From Parietichytrium sp. I65-24A (taxonomy: Eukaryota; Sar; Bigyra; Thraustochytrida; Thraustochytriidae): DNA of 49,942 nucleotides. The first letter of the stretch is position 1. Every line of letters starts with the position of its first letter. This document shows, piece after piece, positions 29,729-40,395 of the stretch. The stretch lies in the NCBI GenBank assembly GCA_012862575.1, contig BLSF01000127.1:1-49942 (forward strand). The letters run 5' to 3'. The notes under the pieces were generated by a model. That model was not told where the DNA came from. It ran no database searches and saw nothing but the letters and a program-made list of their open reading frames with translations. A program made the translations under genes and the position numbers.

Positions 29729-32017
29729 ATGGGTCGTAAAGTGCTCTTGGCAGGCGTTGCAGCCACGGCGATGGGATGTCTTGGCTCAGTCTCAGCTCAA
29801 TCAGTGTGGGAGATCGTTCATGGCGATGGTGTTGATGATGTTGATGGTGTTGATGATGTTGGTGTCGGGGCTCGCATGCACGCGGTGGCAGAAGAGGTAG
29901 TTGTTAGGTTAGACTTTGACGGGATGATGGAGCAGCTGGACGGGGCGTTTGAAAGCGAAAACGCTGCGAAAGGCCTCGCAGGCAGCGGTGCCAGCTTGGG
30001 ATTTCAGTTTCCTGAGGGGTTGAGGAATTGTACGGTGCGGCAATCGCGCGTTATGGCGCGAGGACTGGCGGAAAAGTATGAGAACCTTGTCGCTGTGGCC
30101 GGCCCTTGTACGGATGGCAGCTACTTGGCCATGAACTTTCTCAAGAGTGACCGAGCGAGTCTGAGTGCGGCGTTTGATGAATCGAGTGGAGACTCTTATT
30201 ACGTGGACAGCACCGGGGCGGACGAAGTATATCTAATGTACCGTAAATCCAGTGCTTCTAGGGCGGAGGACGAGGCGCAGCCCCGCTTTGCTCCTTGCGG
30301 CGTTGAAGATGAAGACGGCAGCGACTCTGCCGACGAACAGAATATCACAAAGCTTAATGGCCAGAAGACACGAAAACTTCGTGGTCTCCAGGAGACAAAC
30401 TATGCAAAGGCGTACACCTTCCGTCTTGCCATGGCGGCAAACCAAGAATACTGCGCGTATCACGGCAATACCGCCGAGTCCGTTCTAAGCGCAGTGGTAG
30501 CCATGATGAATCGCGTGAATGGGATATACACGCGCGAACTTGGTGTTTACTTCCAGCTTGTCGCTGACAACGACAAGTTGTTCTGTATAGGGTGTGACCT
30601 CTCCAATGATGTCAACGCTTTGTATAATAATAATAGCAACTACATTGAGTCGATGGGGATCGGCGAAGCGGACTATGACATCGGGCACATGTTATTCACT
30701 GGAGGCGGCGGCTTGGCAAAGTATCCGTCAATTTGCAAGAGCACGAAAGCTTACGGGGTCTCCGGTGCTGCAAACCCGACCAATGATCCATTCTGGGTGG
30801 ACTATGTCGCGCACGAGCTTGGGCATCAAGTGAATGGGGCACATTCCTTTCGCGCTTGTTCCGGCACATCAAATGTAATGGCTGCTGGTGCTGTGGAGCC
30901 TGGTTCAGGGTCGAGCATAATGGGCTACGCCGGCATTTGTGGATCCTCAAATTTACAAGATCACTCCGATCCTTACTTCAACTCGATCAACTTAGAACAA
31001 ATGCGCCAGCATGTTGAAACCTTGTCTTGCGGCAGCGTCTCGGAAACTACCCTGCCCCGCCCTCAAGTGTCCTTGAAGACGTCGCAGTGCACAGTGCCAG
31101 TTTCGAACTACGTTGGCCTTCGCGGGACTGCCTCTTCGGAAAGCCCTACACTCGTGTATGCGTGGGACCGCGTCGATACCGGGCACGAGCTTTACCTCTC
31201 AGGAAATGTAGCTCGCTTCAGGCCTTACCGTCCAACCCAATCCGTCGAACGAACGCTGCCAAACATGTACTACATTTTATACGGCCAACCGCTCTCGCAA
31301 TTGAATTGGGAGCAGCTTCCCATCGCTGCACAGTCCATGACCTTTCGTTTCGTAGCGCGCACAACCTTCGTAGCCAATGCGACGTCGTCGGAGCTGGACA
31401 CTGGCTTGATTGGTTCTTTTGATTTCAAAGACCTCGAATTGCAGTTTGCCGAAATCGTGCCTCTAAAGTTTACGGCCATTTCGCAAGCACTTGCTCCGAG
31501 CGCAGAGATCTGGGTTGCGTGGCAAGTGGGTGACACTACCAAGTTGACTTCTTCTGTGGTTCTAGAGATTGCTGAGAACACGATGGCGTACATTGAGGAT
31601 GGCGAATTTCTGTATTACGAGCACTACGAAGAGTTAAAATGGGTCTCTCTCGGAACATTTCCGAATGAAGGCAGAGCTATGATCACGGTGCCCTCCGGCT
31701 TCTCAGAAAATGCTGACTTGGTTCTCAAGATCAGATCCCCTGACGAGGAGTGCAACTTTTTCGATGTCTTCACCAACAATGCGACCGTGATGATCGACCA
31801 GTCCATCACCCCTGCGCCTCTCGGGCAGGAAGAGACCAACGCTGTTCTCGTCTACATCGCGATTGGAGGCACCTTTTCGGGATTGATCCTTCTGCTGGCA
31901 ATTGCGATCGTCGCAAGGAATCGCCGCCGTCGTCGCTTACGCGAGGAACAGTCCATCTCCGGCCCCCATATACCGATTAGTGCAAGTGTCACCACACTCT
32001 ATAACTACAAGCAATGA
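29729..32017 (+). CDS. Reprolysin-like metalloprotease, paralogue B
   Basis: This 762-aa protein starts at the ATG at 29729, which opens a signal peptide (VLLAGVAATAMGCLGSVSAQ). The upstream open codons have no ATG. An Asp/Gly/Val repeat (VDDVDGVDDVGV, 35-46) comes from a GTTGATGAT tandem repeat. The propeptide carries FPEGLRNC (C101) and CTDGS (127-131) and ends near KTRKLRGLQ (213-221), a likely basic processing site. The catalytic domain has HELGHQVNGAH (H362, E363, H366, H372) and Met-turn SSIMGYAG (M398). A beta-rich C-terminal region is followed by a TM segment near 715-740 (VYIAIGGTFSGLILLLAIAIV) and a short basic tail (RNRRRRRLREE). It is predicted to be a type I membrane metalloprotease. 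It is followed 1.0 kb downstream by paralogue C in the same orientation, indicating tandem duplication. Confidence 0.9.
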   Translation: MGRKVLLAGVAATAMGCLGSVSAQSVWEIVHGDGVDDVDGVDDVGVGARMHAVAEEVVVRLDFDGMMEQLDGAFESENAAKGLAGSGASLGFQFPEGLRNCTVRQSRVMARGLAEKYENLVAVAGPCTDGSYLAMNFLKSDRASLSAAFDESSGDSYYVDSTGADEVYLMYRKSSASRAEDEAQPRFAPCGVEDEDGSDSADEQNITKLNGQKTRKLRGLQETNYAKAYTFRLAMAANQEYCAYHGNTAESVLSAVVAMMNRVNGIYTRELGVYFQLVADNDKLFCIGCDLSNDVNALYNNNSNYIESMGIGEADYDIGHMLFTGGGGLAKYPSICKSTKAYGVSGAANPTNDPFWVDYVAHELGHQVNGAHSFRACSGTSNVMAAGAVEPGSGSSIMGYAGICGSSNLQDHSDPYFNSINLEQMRQHVETLSCGSVSETTLPRPQVSLKTSQCTVPVSNYVGLRGTASSESPTLVYAWDRVDTGHELYLSGNVARFRPYRPTQSVERTLPNMYYILYGQPLSQLNWEQLPIAAQSMTFRFVARTTFVANATSSELDTGLIGSFDFKDLELQFAEIVPLKFTAISQALAPSAEIWVAWQVGDTTKLTSSVVLEIAENTMAYIEDGEFLYYEHYEELKWVSLGTFPNEGRAMITVPSGFSENADLVLKIRSPDEECNFFDVFTNNATVMIDQSITPAPLGQEETNAVLVYIAIGGTFSGLILLLAIAIVARNRRRRRLREEQSISGPHIPISASVTTLYNYKQ

Positions 32018-33024
32018 GCATCCACGACATGGTCTTCAGTCATCCTCGTGTCCCAATGTTCATGGAACTCACAGTCAACTCCCGCTTCTCTTTTGTTTTC
32101 AAAGAGCTGTATTCTTCACGTTCTCTTTCAGATTCTTTTCATCGCTTCTTTTCACTTGTTCGCATCCTTTTCTTTAGCATCAACAAACCTGAAGAGCCGG
32201 GTTTTGTAGCGAGACCTCCCGCCCGGCCTCGTGAAGTTTAGCACCACGTGAACTAACAATAAGGGAGAAAGAATCCTGGGATATTGGAAGCTTTTCACAG
32301 TCAAATCATCATTCGCCCTCGAAATGGAAGTTTCTCCGGTCACAGTCACAGTCGCAGCCGCAGTCACAGCCACAGCCACAAATACTTCAGCCGGCATGCA
32401 CGTCGCTTCCCAATACTTCGTCGCGTGCAACTTGCGCTATTTTGCTTTTTGTACTACTTCTTTAGCGATTGAAGTAGTCGTAGTAGTAGACCCCTGCTTC
32501 ACCGGATCTTTCTTGAAGTCAAGTTGGCTTCAAATTGCAAAAGGTAAATATTGAGAGTTGTTGGGCTCGGATGTAGCTGTGGCATGCTCAACGTAATTAC
32601 TACGTTGAATGCAAAACGTAATTACTACGTTGAATGCAAGACGCAGGAAGCCAAAGGAGAAACCTTGAGGAAAGTCGTGCCTTCATGCCTTCACATGGCT
32701 GGGAATTCCAGTGGGCGCTCGTTCGCGCCCTCCAAGCTTGCTATTCCAATTCGTTACTCCAAGATTTGGGTGGTTGATGATGCGTGCCGTGGCAGGTGCA
32801 CACATGCTCCTAGCGAGCTTGCACATCGAGCGTAGCCCTTTTTCAGGCACCGTAGCTTGAAGAGCAATGTTCGAGCATTGGGGCTTTGCGGGGTGAAGCT
32901 AAAAAGACTGACTCGCTCGCTCGCTCGCTCGTTCGTTCGTTCATGCAAACACCCAAACACCCACTCGCGCAACCCTTCCGCTCGATCTCAGCCCACTCTC
33001 TTGGCGAGCAGGAAAGCCGCGAGC
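32018..33024. other. Intergenic region between tandem proteases B and C
   Basis: No gene is supported. It contains a (CAGYCA)n tract at 32340-32378, an exact 25-bp tandem duplication at 32590-32639, and CGCTCG/CGTT simple repeats at about 32912-32943 in the leader of paralogue C. Confidence 0.5.
32590..32639. repeat. 25-bp perfect tandem duplication
   Basis: The unit at 32590-32614 is repeated exactly at 32615-32639. Each unit contains ACGTAATTACTACGT, whose arms ACGTA and TACGT can pair, so each copy can form a small hairpin. It lies in the promoter region of paralogue C. Confidence 0.9.
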
Positions 33025-35289
33025 ATGACGGGGCGATGTGCTGCTGCTGCTATAATGGTCTGCGCGTTGACGCTGTCATCCGCACAAGCCGAGCCGGTTT
33101 GGCGGCGTGTTGACGATCTGGAGGAGTTTGCTTGGAGCCGCCGCCGCCTGCAAGAAGTCTCTGAGAAGATTGTTGTGCAAGTCGATTTCGAGTCGCTTTC
33201 CAGCAAAGTGGAGCAGGCTCTGGTGACCAAGGGCCGCGGGGGGGATAATGATGCGATGCGAATCGATTTCGGCCTTCCTGAAGGAACGAGGTCGTGTACC
33301 GTGGAGCGCTCACCGGTGATGCCAGACGCTCTAGCGGCAAAGTATCCACAAGTTGTTGCAGTGTCTGGAGCTTGCAACGACGGGTCTTTCATGAATCTCA
33401 ATTATCTGGCGGGGAACAGCAGCAGCGTTGCTGCTTCTTTCGAAGGGACAGACGGAGACCCGTACTACATGGACAGCGCTGACCTGGATAGTACATATGT
33501 GATATACCGCAAGTCGGCGTCCAAGCGTGTGGTGAACGAGGAGCACGGCCACGAAGAGGTTGGGTGCCTCCTGAAGAATAAAGATTTGTCCGCAGGGAAT
33601 TCCAGTGGCCAGAGCGAGGGACTGGACAAATCCCGACGGCTGCAGAGCTCATACACTTCGGCGTACACTTTGCGTATGGCGATGGCAGCCAATCAAAACT
33701 ATTGTTCGTATCACGGCAACACTCCGCAGTCGGTATTAAGCGCAGTGGTCACGATGATGTCGAGAATTAATGGAGTCTTCACGCGAGAGCTCGGGGTGTA
33801 CTTTCAACTGATTGACGACAACGACCAGCTCTTTTGCTTTGACTGTGACTTGGCGAACGATTACACTCTTCTCTACAGCAACACAGACTACATCGCCTCG
33901 AAGGGAGTGTCTTTTGACGACTTTGATATTGGTCATATCGTGTCCACCGGGGCAGGAGGGTTGGCAGCCTATCCAGGATTCTGCAACGATGCCAAGGCTG
34001 CAGGAGTGACTGGAACTTTTAATCCGATCAACGACCCGTTCTGGATCGATTTCGTAGCTCACGAGCTGGGGCACCAAATGCACGGCGCTCACACGTTTCG
34101 AGACTGCGCAGGCGGCACAGACAGCAACCTCATGCTTGAAGGTGCCGTGGAGCCTGGTTCGGGGTCGACAATCATGGGCTATGCAGGAATTTGTGGCGAG
34201 AACAATTTGCAGTACAGTTCAGACCCGTACTTTAGCTCGGTTAACCTGAAGCAGATGCGTAACACATTGGAGCAGGCAACCGCGGAAGGAACCTGCGGGT
34301 CTGTGACGACAACAAACCTCAAGAAACCTGTCGTGAGCCTGACCACCTCGAGTTGCACCGTACCTGTGGGCAACTACGTGGGTCTCAAAGGGAATGCCAC
34401 TGGAAATTCTTCTTCGCTGTATTACGCTTGGGATCGCGTTGACGTGGGCCACGAGGAGTATTTAGGAGACGGGGGGCGCTTTCGCCCTTACAAGCCTGCG
34501 CAATTCACGGAGCGCACGTTGCCAAACATGTACTATATTTTACACGGCCAACCACAGAGTCAAATGTACTGGGAGAAGCTGCCTGGCGACTCGGAAGAGA
34601 TGACGTTTCGCTTTGTGGCAAGAACACTCTATGACACCAGCGCGGAGGCAACGTCGCTCAATTTAGGCCAGATTGGCGCATTCGATTTCAAGGACGTCGT
34701 AATTAGCTTTGATGCGACCATAGCGCCGCTGAAGATCACCTCGATTCTTGCGAACAGCAGCGACACAGACGCTGCTTTGCAGGTGAGCTGGGAGGTTGGT
34801 GGTTCAGACGGACTCTCCCCTTCGATCAATGTCCAAGTTGCCGTCAATACTCTTGAATACGTTGGCGAAGGCTTTAGCTACGCGTTGCACTACAAGGAGC
34901 TCCTGTGGTTTGACCTCGGCACATTCGCCAACACGGGGAGTGCCCAGGTGAACCTGCCAAACGAGATGCGAGGGGAGGCGGACGTGGTGTTTAAAGTTCG
35001 TTCGACGAACTCGGAGTGTAACTTTTTTGACGTGTCCAGTGGTCACGCATATGAATCGCTCGCTCCCTCCACGTCTCCCACCGCCTTTCCCACAACGCAC
35101 CCAACCAGCGCCCCTTCCTCTTCGCCAACAGCGCATCCCACATTTGCTCCCAGCGCAGCTCCGACGAACGCAACGTCGTCCATCCTTGTTAACTTGAACG
35201 CCGGTTCCAGCGTCGAGCTCTGCGCAATGCTCACGCTTCTACTATGTGTGGCGATTGTTGAAGTGCAAACTCTGGGGGTTTGGCTTTGA
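33025..35289 (+). CDS. Reprolysin-like metalloprotease, paralogue C (GPI-type tail)
   Basis: This 754-aa protein starts at the ATG at 33025, which opens a signal peptide (CAAAAIMVCALTLSSAQA). The upstream in-frame codons start only from TTG. The propeptide has LPEGTRSC (C91) and ACNDGS (equivalent of CTDGS) and ends near KSRRLQSS (202-209). The catalytic site is HELGHQMHGAH (H346, E347, H350, H356) with Met-turn STIMGYAG (M384). The beta-rich C-terminal region is followed by a tandem Pro/Thr/Ser stalk (PTAFPTTHPTSAPSSSPTAH) and a terminal hydrophobic segment with no charged cytoplasmic tail. That is the layout of a GPI-anchor signal, unlike the TM-plus-tail ends of A, B and D. Its catalytic core is closest by eye to D (both have QMHGAH and FRDCAG). 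It converges with the actin gene 250 bp downstream. Confidence 0.9.
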   Translation: MTGRCAAAAIMVCALTLSSAQAEPVWRRVDDLEEFAWSRRRLQEVSEKIVVQVDFESLSSKVEQALVTKGRGGDNDAMRIDFGLPEGTRSCTVERSPVMPDALAAKYPQVVAVSGACNDGSFMNLNYLAGNSSSVAASFEGTDGDPYYMDSADLDSTYVIYRKSASKRVVNEEHGHEEVGCLLKNKDLSAGNSSGQSEGLDKSRRLQSSYTSAYTLRMAMAANQNYCSYHGNTPQSVLSAVVTMMSRINGVFTRELGVYFQLIDDNDQLFCFDCDLANDYTLLYSNTDYIASKGVSFDDFDIGHIVSTGAGGLAAYPGFCNDAKAAGVTGTFNPINDPFWIDFVAHELGHQMHGAHTFRDCAGGTDSNLMLEGAVEPGSGSTIMGYAGICGENNLQYSSDPYFSSVNLKQMRNTLEQATAEGTCGSVTTTNLKKPVVSLTTSSCTVPVGNYVGLKGNATGNSSSLYYAWDRVDVGHEEYLGDGGRFRPYKPAQFTERTLPNMYYILHGQPQSQMYWEKLPGDSEEMTFRFVARTLYDTSAEATSLNLGQIGAFDFKDVVISFDATIAPLKITSILANSSDTDAALQVSWEVGGSDGLSPSINVQVAVNTLEYVGEGFSYALHYKELLWFDLGTFANTGSAQVNLPNEMRGEADVVFKVRSTNSECNFFDVSSGHAYESLAPSTSPTAFPTTHPTSAPSSSPTAHPTFAPSAAPTNATSSILVNLNAGSSVELCAMLTLLLCVAIVEVQTLGVWL

Positions 35290-35539
35290 TCAGTTTTCTG
35301 AACAGTGAAATTTGTTTGATGATTGATGAAAAATATATTTATTTTGATCTTGGTTTTTTTAAGGTCAACAAGAGTAGCACTACGCAAAAGCCTTTGGTTG
35401 CCGCGCGATTCGAACAGCAGCCGCCTCAGGAAACACTGAAGCCTCAACTGGGAGCCGCTTGCTCACAACCGGTTGGCAATTCCAAAAGCTCTGCAGCAGC
35501 ATAGCACTTGACGTTATGGACAGTCAAACAGTCAGCAGC

Positions 35540-35588
35540 TTAGAAGCACTTGCGGTGGACGATGGATGGGCCAGACTCGTCGTACTCC

Positions 35589-35620
<32 letters not shown>

Positions 35621-36670
35621 GAGGGAAGCAAGGATAGATCCTCCGATCCAGACGGAGTACTTGCGCTCTGGTGGAGCGACAACCTTGATCTTCATGGTGG
35701 AAGGAGCAAGGGAAACCATCTCCTTCTCGAGGCGAGCAGCGAGGCCCTCGTACATGGTGGATCCACCAGACATGACGATGTTGGCGTACAAGTCCTTGCG
35801 GATATCGACGTCGCACTTCATGATGGTCTGGAACATGGTCTCGTGGACTCCAGCAGCCTCCTTTCCGATGAAGCTTGGCTGGAAGAGAACCTCTGGGCAG
35901 CGGAAGCGCTCGTTTCCGATGGTGATGACGTTTCCGTCAGGGAGCTCGTAGCTCTTCTCGAGGGAAGAGGACTCAGCAGCGAGCTTCATCTCAGCATCGA
36001 AGTCAAGAGCGACGTATGCGAGCTTCTCCTTGATGTCACGCACAATCTCGCGCTCAGCGGTGGTGGTGAAGGAGTAGCCGCGCTCGGTGAGGATCTTCAT
36101 CATGAAGTCGGTAAGGTCGCGTCCAGCAAGATCGATACGGAGGACAGCGTGTGGGAGAGCGTATCCTTCGTAGATTGGGACGGTGTGGGTCACACCATCA
36201 CCAGAGTCGAGCACAGCTCCGGTGGTACGGCCGGAAGCGTACAGGGAGAGAACTGCCTGGATGTTGACGTACATGGCTGGCACGTTGAAGGTCTCGAACA
36301 TGATCTGGGTCATGCGTTCGCGGTTAGCCTTTGGGTTGAGAGGAGCCTCGGTGAGGAGAACTGGGTGCTCCTCTGGAGCCACGCGGAGCTCGTTGTAGAA
36401 GGTGTGGTGCCAGATCTTCTCCATGTCGTCCCAGTTGGTCACGATTCCGTGCTCGATTGGGTACTTGAGGGTGAGCACACCACGCTTGGACTGAGCCTCA
36501 TCACCGACATAGGCGTCCTTCTGGTCCATGCCGACCATGATACCTGGGTGCTTTGGGCGGCCCACGATGGATGGGAAAACCGCGCGAGGAGCGTCATCTC
36601 CAGCGAATCCGGCCTTGCACATGCCGGATCCGTTGTCGATGACGAGTGCCTGGACCTCTTCGTCAGCCAT
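35540..36670 (-). CDS. Actin
   Basis: This 376-aa protein starts at the ATG of [16 protein letters not shown] (36670). Codons upstream are open but start only from TTG and translate to low-complexity Gln/Lys sequence typical of a leader. The protein is colinear with conventional actin throughout: [93 protein letters not shown] and the terminal IVHRKCF. Nucleotide-binding loops (residues 12-18 and 155-160 region) are intact. No intron interrupts it. The Thr triplet in SFTTTAERE, the region phosphorylated by Physarum actin-fragmin kinase, is present. The role is cytoskeletal filament formation in the cytoplasm. Its antisense strand is open for 504 codons, a composition effect. Confidence 0.98.
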
Positions 36671-39600
36671 TTTTCTGTCTTGCGATTCTTTGCTCTGTCT
36701 TTCGACTTGCTGCTGCTGTTTTGCTTTTGCTTTGCTTTGCTTGCTCGCGTTTGGGGTCTGCCGAAGATGGAGGCAATCATCGCAAGTCACATCATTCACA
36801 TCATCGTCCATGCTGTTTACATGCATCGCGCTTTCGCTACAGTTTACACTGATCGCACCGTAGCACCTCCCTTTTCGCTCCCCACTGCACTTCGCCTCGC
36901 TACGCCATTCATAAGGATATCGTTAGCACTCCGATGCGGTTGGGATACACACTCATTTTATTATCTAATCTAGAAACCTATATTATTGACTGCCTCCGAT
37001 GCTACTAAGGATATAGGTAGTGTGCGCTAGCACTGCTTCCTTCCTTTCCGTCTCGCCTTTCCTCCCTTTCCCCGCCGGCCTTAGTAATCGCTAATAAGGG
37101 CTTACGAGGACAGCTTGCAACCGCACGACTGTTAAGGTTTTGAGTGAGAAGGGTATACCCCCTCTACTAGGATTTCCGGTGAATGGGGGTAGTACCCACT
37201 TTGGACGCCCTGAAGTGCGCATTCGATGTGTTATGGTTTAGAATAAAGAGCTGGTATAACCGCCTCGTCTAGCAGGTCTTAACACCTTACTACAACTTTG
37301 ATTATTATAAACGATAGAAGACCAGTATGAGCGAAAAAAGTACTAGGCAAGAGGTGGGCGAAACAACTAGGAGTCGTATAGGCGCGCTTAGGAGGTCCTA
37401 AGAGGGGGCGGGGGAATGTGCTAGCGCTGGGTAAGATGCTTTAGTGAATCCGGTAGCGGCACCGAGTGTGCGGTGGAGTGGGTGAGTGCGTAGGAACAGA
37501 AAGATGAACGCAGCTATTGGTATGGTAATACTTCCTTGTAGAAGCTGGCTAGCTAGTCGTCCACGGCTGGGAAGAAACGGAGAGAGAGAGAGAGAGCACG
37601 CGAGAAGAAAGATAAGAAGATCGATCAAGAGCATGCCATGTATGTTGTCAAACTATTTGCTCAATTGATGCAGTTTTTGAAAGGTTACTTGTTCTTCATG
37701 CGAGTCATGCGAGTCATGGGAGATGGGTAGTCGGAATTCAGACTCGATGTGTCATTCGAACAAGTCAATCAAAATTTCAATATTCAACAACCTTGGACCT
37801 TGAAAAGGTTTGATTGATTTTCATTGCAAGAGTTAGATTGGATTGCATGGACGCTTCCGACCAACGCCGACACTCTGCAGACTTGCGAGTTCAGTTGACT
37901 GTTTTCGATTCATTGATTTGATTGTTTGACTGTAAAAATAAACTTATCACACTCCGAGTCAGTTGTGTCAGTTGGCGTTCGAGCAAGCTGAGCCGCCATT
38001 TACAGTTCAATAGTTCAGATGGGAAAGCGGTACTATCCGGTACTCTATCCAAAGGACATGATTGCTGAAACGTGGAGAGAGAAGAGAGAGGGAGTGTGCG
38101 GTTTGTCCAAACCATTTGTGCAGATCTCAGATTTCAGATTCATCCACAGTCGGAACAGATCAGACTTTCTTACCTGTGGCCTGGGAAAGAGCAGTTAGAT
38201 TCTCGGTGCCAGTGACAGTGACAGTGCGCCACACTGCCAGTGTGTGCCTGTGCATGCATGTGCGGCCGGCAGTGGTGGTTTTGGATGAAAGAAAAGATTA
38301 TAAACTAAGCTTAATTGGATCTTCAGAGAGCCTTGGCCACCGCGCCCACCGCCAAGTGCAGCCACTCTCACTCAACTCGCTCACTGAAAACTCACTCGTT
38401 CACTCGCTCCCCGAAAGCTGTCCATCAAAAGTAGTTTCCAAAAACAAGTCGACAAAGACACTTTTTTTTCGGGATTCTAAACTTTTTTTTTCTTTTCTTG
38501 AATTCTGAATTTCTGAATTCTGGAGCCGGAACTGATTCCCTGCCTGCTCCAAGATTCTCTACTGTGACTCCTTGTGAGTTTGGAACGCAAGAAGGTGGAT
38601 GAAGGTGGACGGATGGATCTGCCTTGCTTGAAGCTTGAACGGCACACCAGTGTGCGCACGGCATCGCAAGGCACAAGTTCAAGTTGAGCGCAGTACTTTG
38701 CAAGTGTAGCAACCGGTATAGTAATGTTCAACTTGAAAGCATTGTAAACCCAGACTCCCCCGCGAGCGGAGTGGATGTCGATTGTTCGAACGCGGAAGAT
38801 TGCTCCACCGCGGTGATCTATTCCATTCATTCCATTCAACTCCTCTTTGTGAGCTCGTACTGAGTACCTCAATCTCCTCCCCATTCCGCCCGAGCCGATG
38901 TGTGTATGCGGCTCAGCTAGTGAATGATCATCATGATCATGATCACTGCAACGCTCCCTTCCATTGGCCTCCTCGCGAGCGGCGCAGTCGCCACTGTCGA
39001 AGGTTGTCCTTGCCACTGACAGTGAGCACACCTGTCAGAAAACAACCACGGCAACTACAACAGCAACGACAGCAAAACTAAAAACAAAAACTAATGACTA
39101 CCTGGTAGAGAGCAAAGAGCACTTTCTATTTTCTTAAATTTTAGTTTTCTTGATTTACAAACAAAGCTTCTTTTTCTTTCTCGCCAAGGAGCTGAGAGAG
39201 CTGAGAGAGCTGAGCCAGCGAGCTAGTTAGCTAGAGGAGTGAGTGAGGGAGGGAGGGAGGGATGGAGTGGGCAGAGCAAGCTTTGCGCTTTTCTTTACCT
39301 GAATGTTTTGACTTGATGAACGTTTTGCAAAGCAGTCTGATTGACTCGTGAGCAAAGGTGGGCGAGGGTTCTCGCTCCGTCCCTTTTCTCAACTTTGACC
39401 GGCCGGCAGGCTGTTATTTCAACGGCGCGACTCGGAGAGAAGAAACGAAACGAGAGAAGAAACGAAACGAAACGAAACCAGCGAAGCTTTCGAGTCAATT
39501 GATTGATTGACTGACAGTGAATCAAGTACGACGCAGCGCAGAAGCGATGGAGGGCAGTCAAATGCCATTTGTGTTCCCACAGCCCTTTCCGGAGGGGATA

Positions 39601-40395
39601 TTCGACGTCAACTGTTAAGTCTCTCCGCTTGGGCCGTGTTGTACCCGCCGGCGCAATTTGTTGGCCATGTAAAGCAGCGAGTACACAGTCAGTCCTCAGA
39701 GTCCTCAGTCCCGGCCGGCTCTGGCCATCGGCCGGAGAAAGCAATGAAAAGGCCAGACAATCACCCACCAACTCCACCAACCACAGGTTTCAAGTGGTGA
39801 CTTTTGCTGTGTGAAGTCTGTGGAGTTGAGGCAGTGTTGGAGCGCCGGGCATCCCCGAACCTCGTCGAATTCGGTTGATTGTGATGGCTTGCAAAGCTCG
39901 CGAGTCCGTTGGGATCTTTCAATGTCATGGGTGAAAGAAAGGTTGGCAATCGAGTCGCCTTTCTCGAGGAAGCAGTAATCAGTTCACGGTTAATTTCAGC
40001 GAACACTGAATGAATGAATGAATGAATGAATGAATGATGAAAGGAAAGAAAAGAAAAGAAGTTAGTTCACTTCTGGATTGGGATTGATCGAGTTCAAGTT
40101 CAACGGCCTACTCGATTTACAACTCGAATGGGAAATAGTGGCATTTGTTACAACCCCGTAAGTGACTTCTTTCAACAGGCGCACTTGGATATACTTGGAT
40201 ACATGGGACAGGGAGCAGATTGTGGAGTTTGAGAACGAACGGGCAGCCCGAAGCAGTTTGGACTGTAGTAAGAAAATGAAAAGAGGGTTCGATTTGCAAG
40301 AAAGAATTTTTTTCAGTTCCCTTCCAACAAATCAAATCTCTCACTGTCTCAAATCAATCAAACAATCAATCAATCAACTAAAGGAAAAAAGAGTT
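36671..40395. other. 3.7-kb stretch without a supported intact gene
   Basis: The first 200 bp is the actin promoter and leader. At 37189-37390 a plus frame reads plausibly (VVPTLDALKCAFDVLWF) but contains two stops, so it may be a relic of a mobile element. Repeats include GA tracts near 37580-37600, AT(C)ATG palindromes near 38925-38946, GAGCTGA repeats near 39190-39215, GGGA repeats near 39246-39263, GAAAC repeats near 39440-39478 and a TGAA array at 40007-40036. Confidence 0.45.
40007..40036. repeat. (TGAA)n microsatellite
   Basis: About seven TGAA units, followed by a GAAAG tract to about 40063. Confidence 0.9.

Noticed and set aside
35395-35420. GATTCGAAC tRNA-like T-loop word
   Set aside because: No T-stem pairing and no cloverleaf in the neighbourhood; it lies in the short gap between protease C and actin.
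35459-36973. 504-codon plus-strand ORF covering the whole actin gene
   Set aside because: It is exactly antisense to a highly conserved actin. Long antisense frames arise from actin's biased codon use, and the translation has no recognisable domain.
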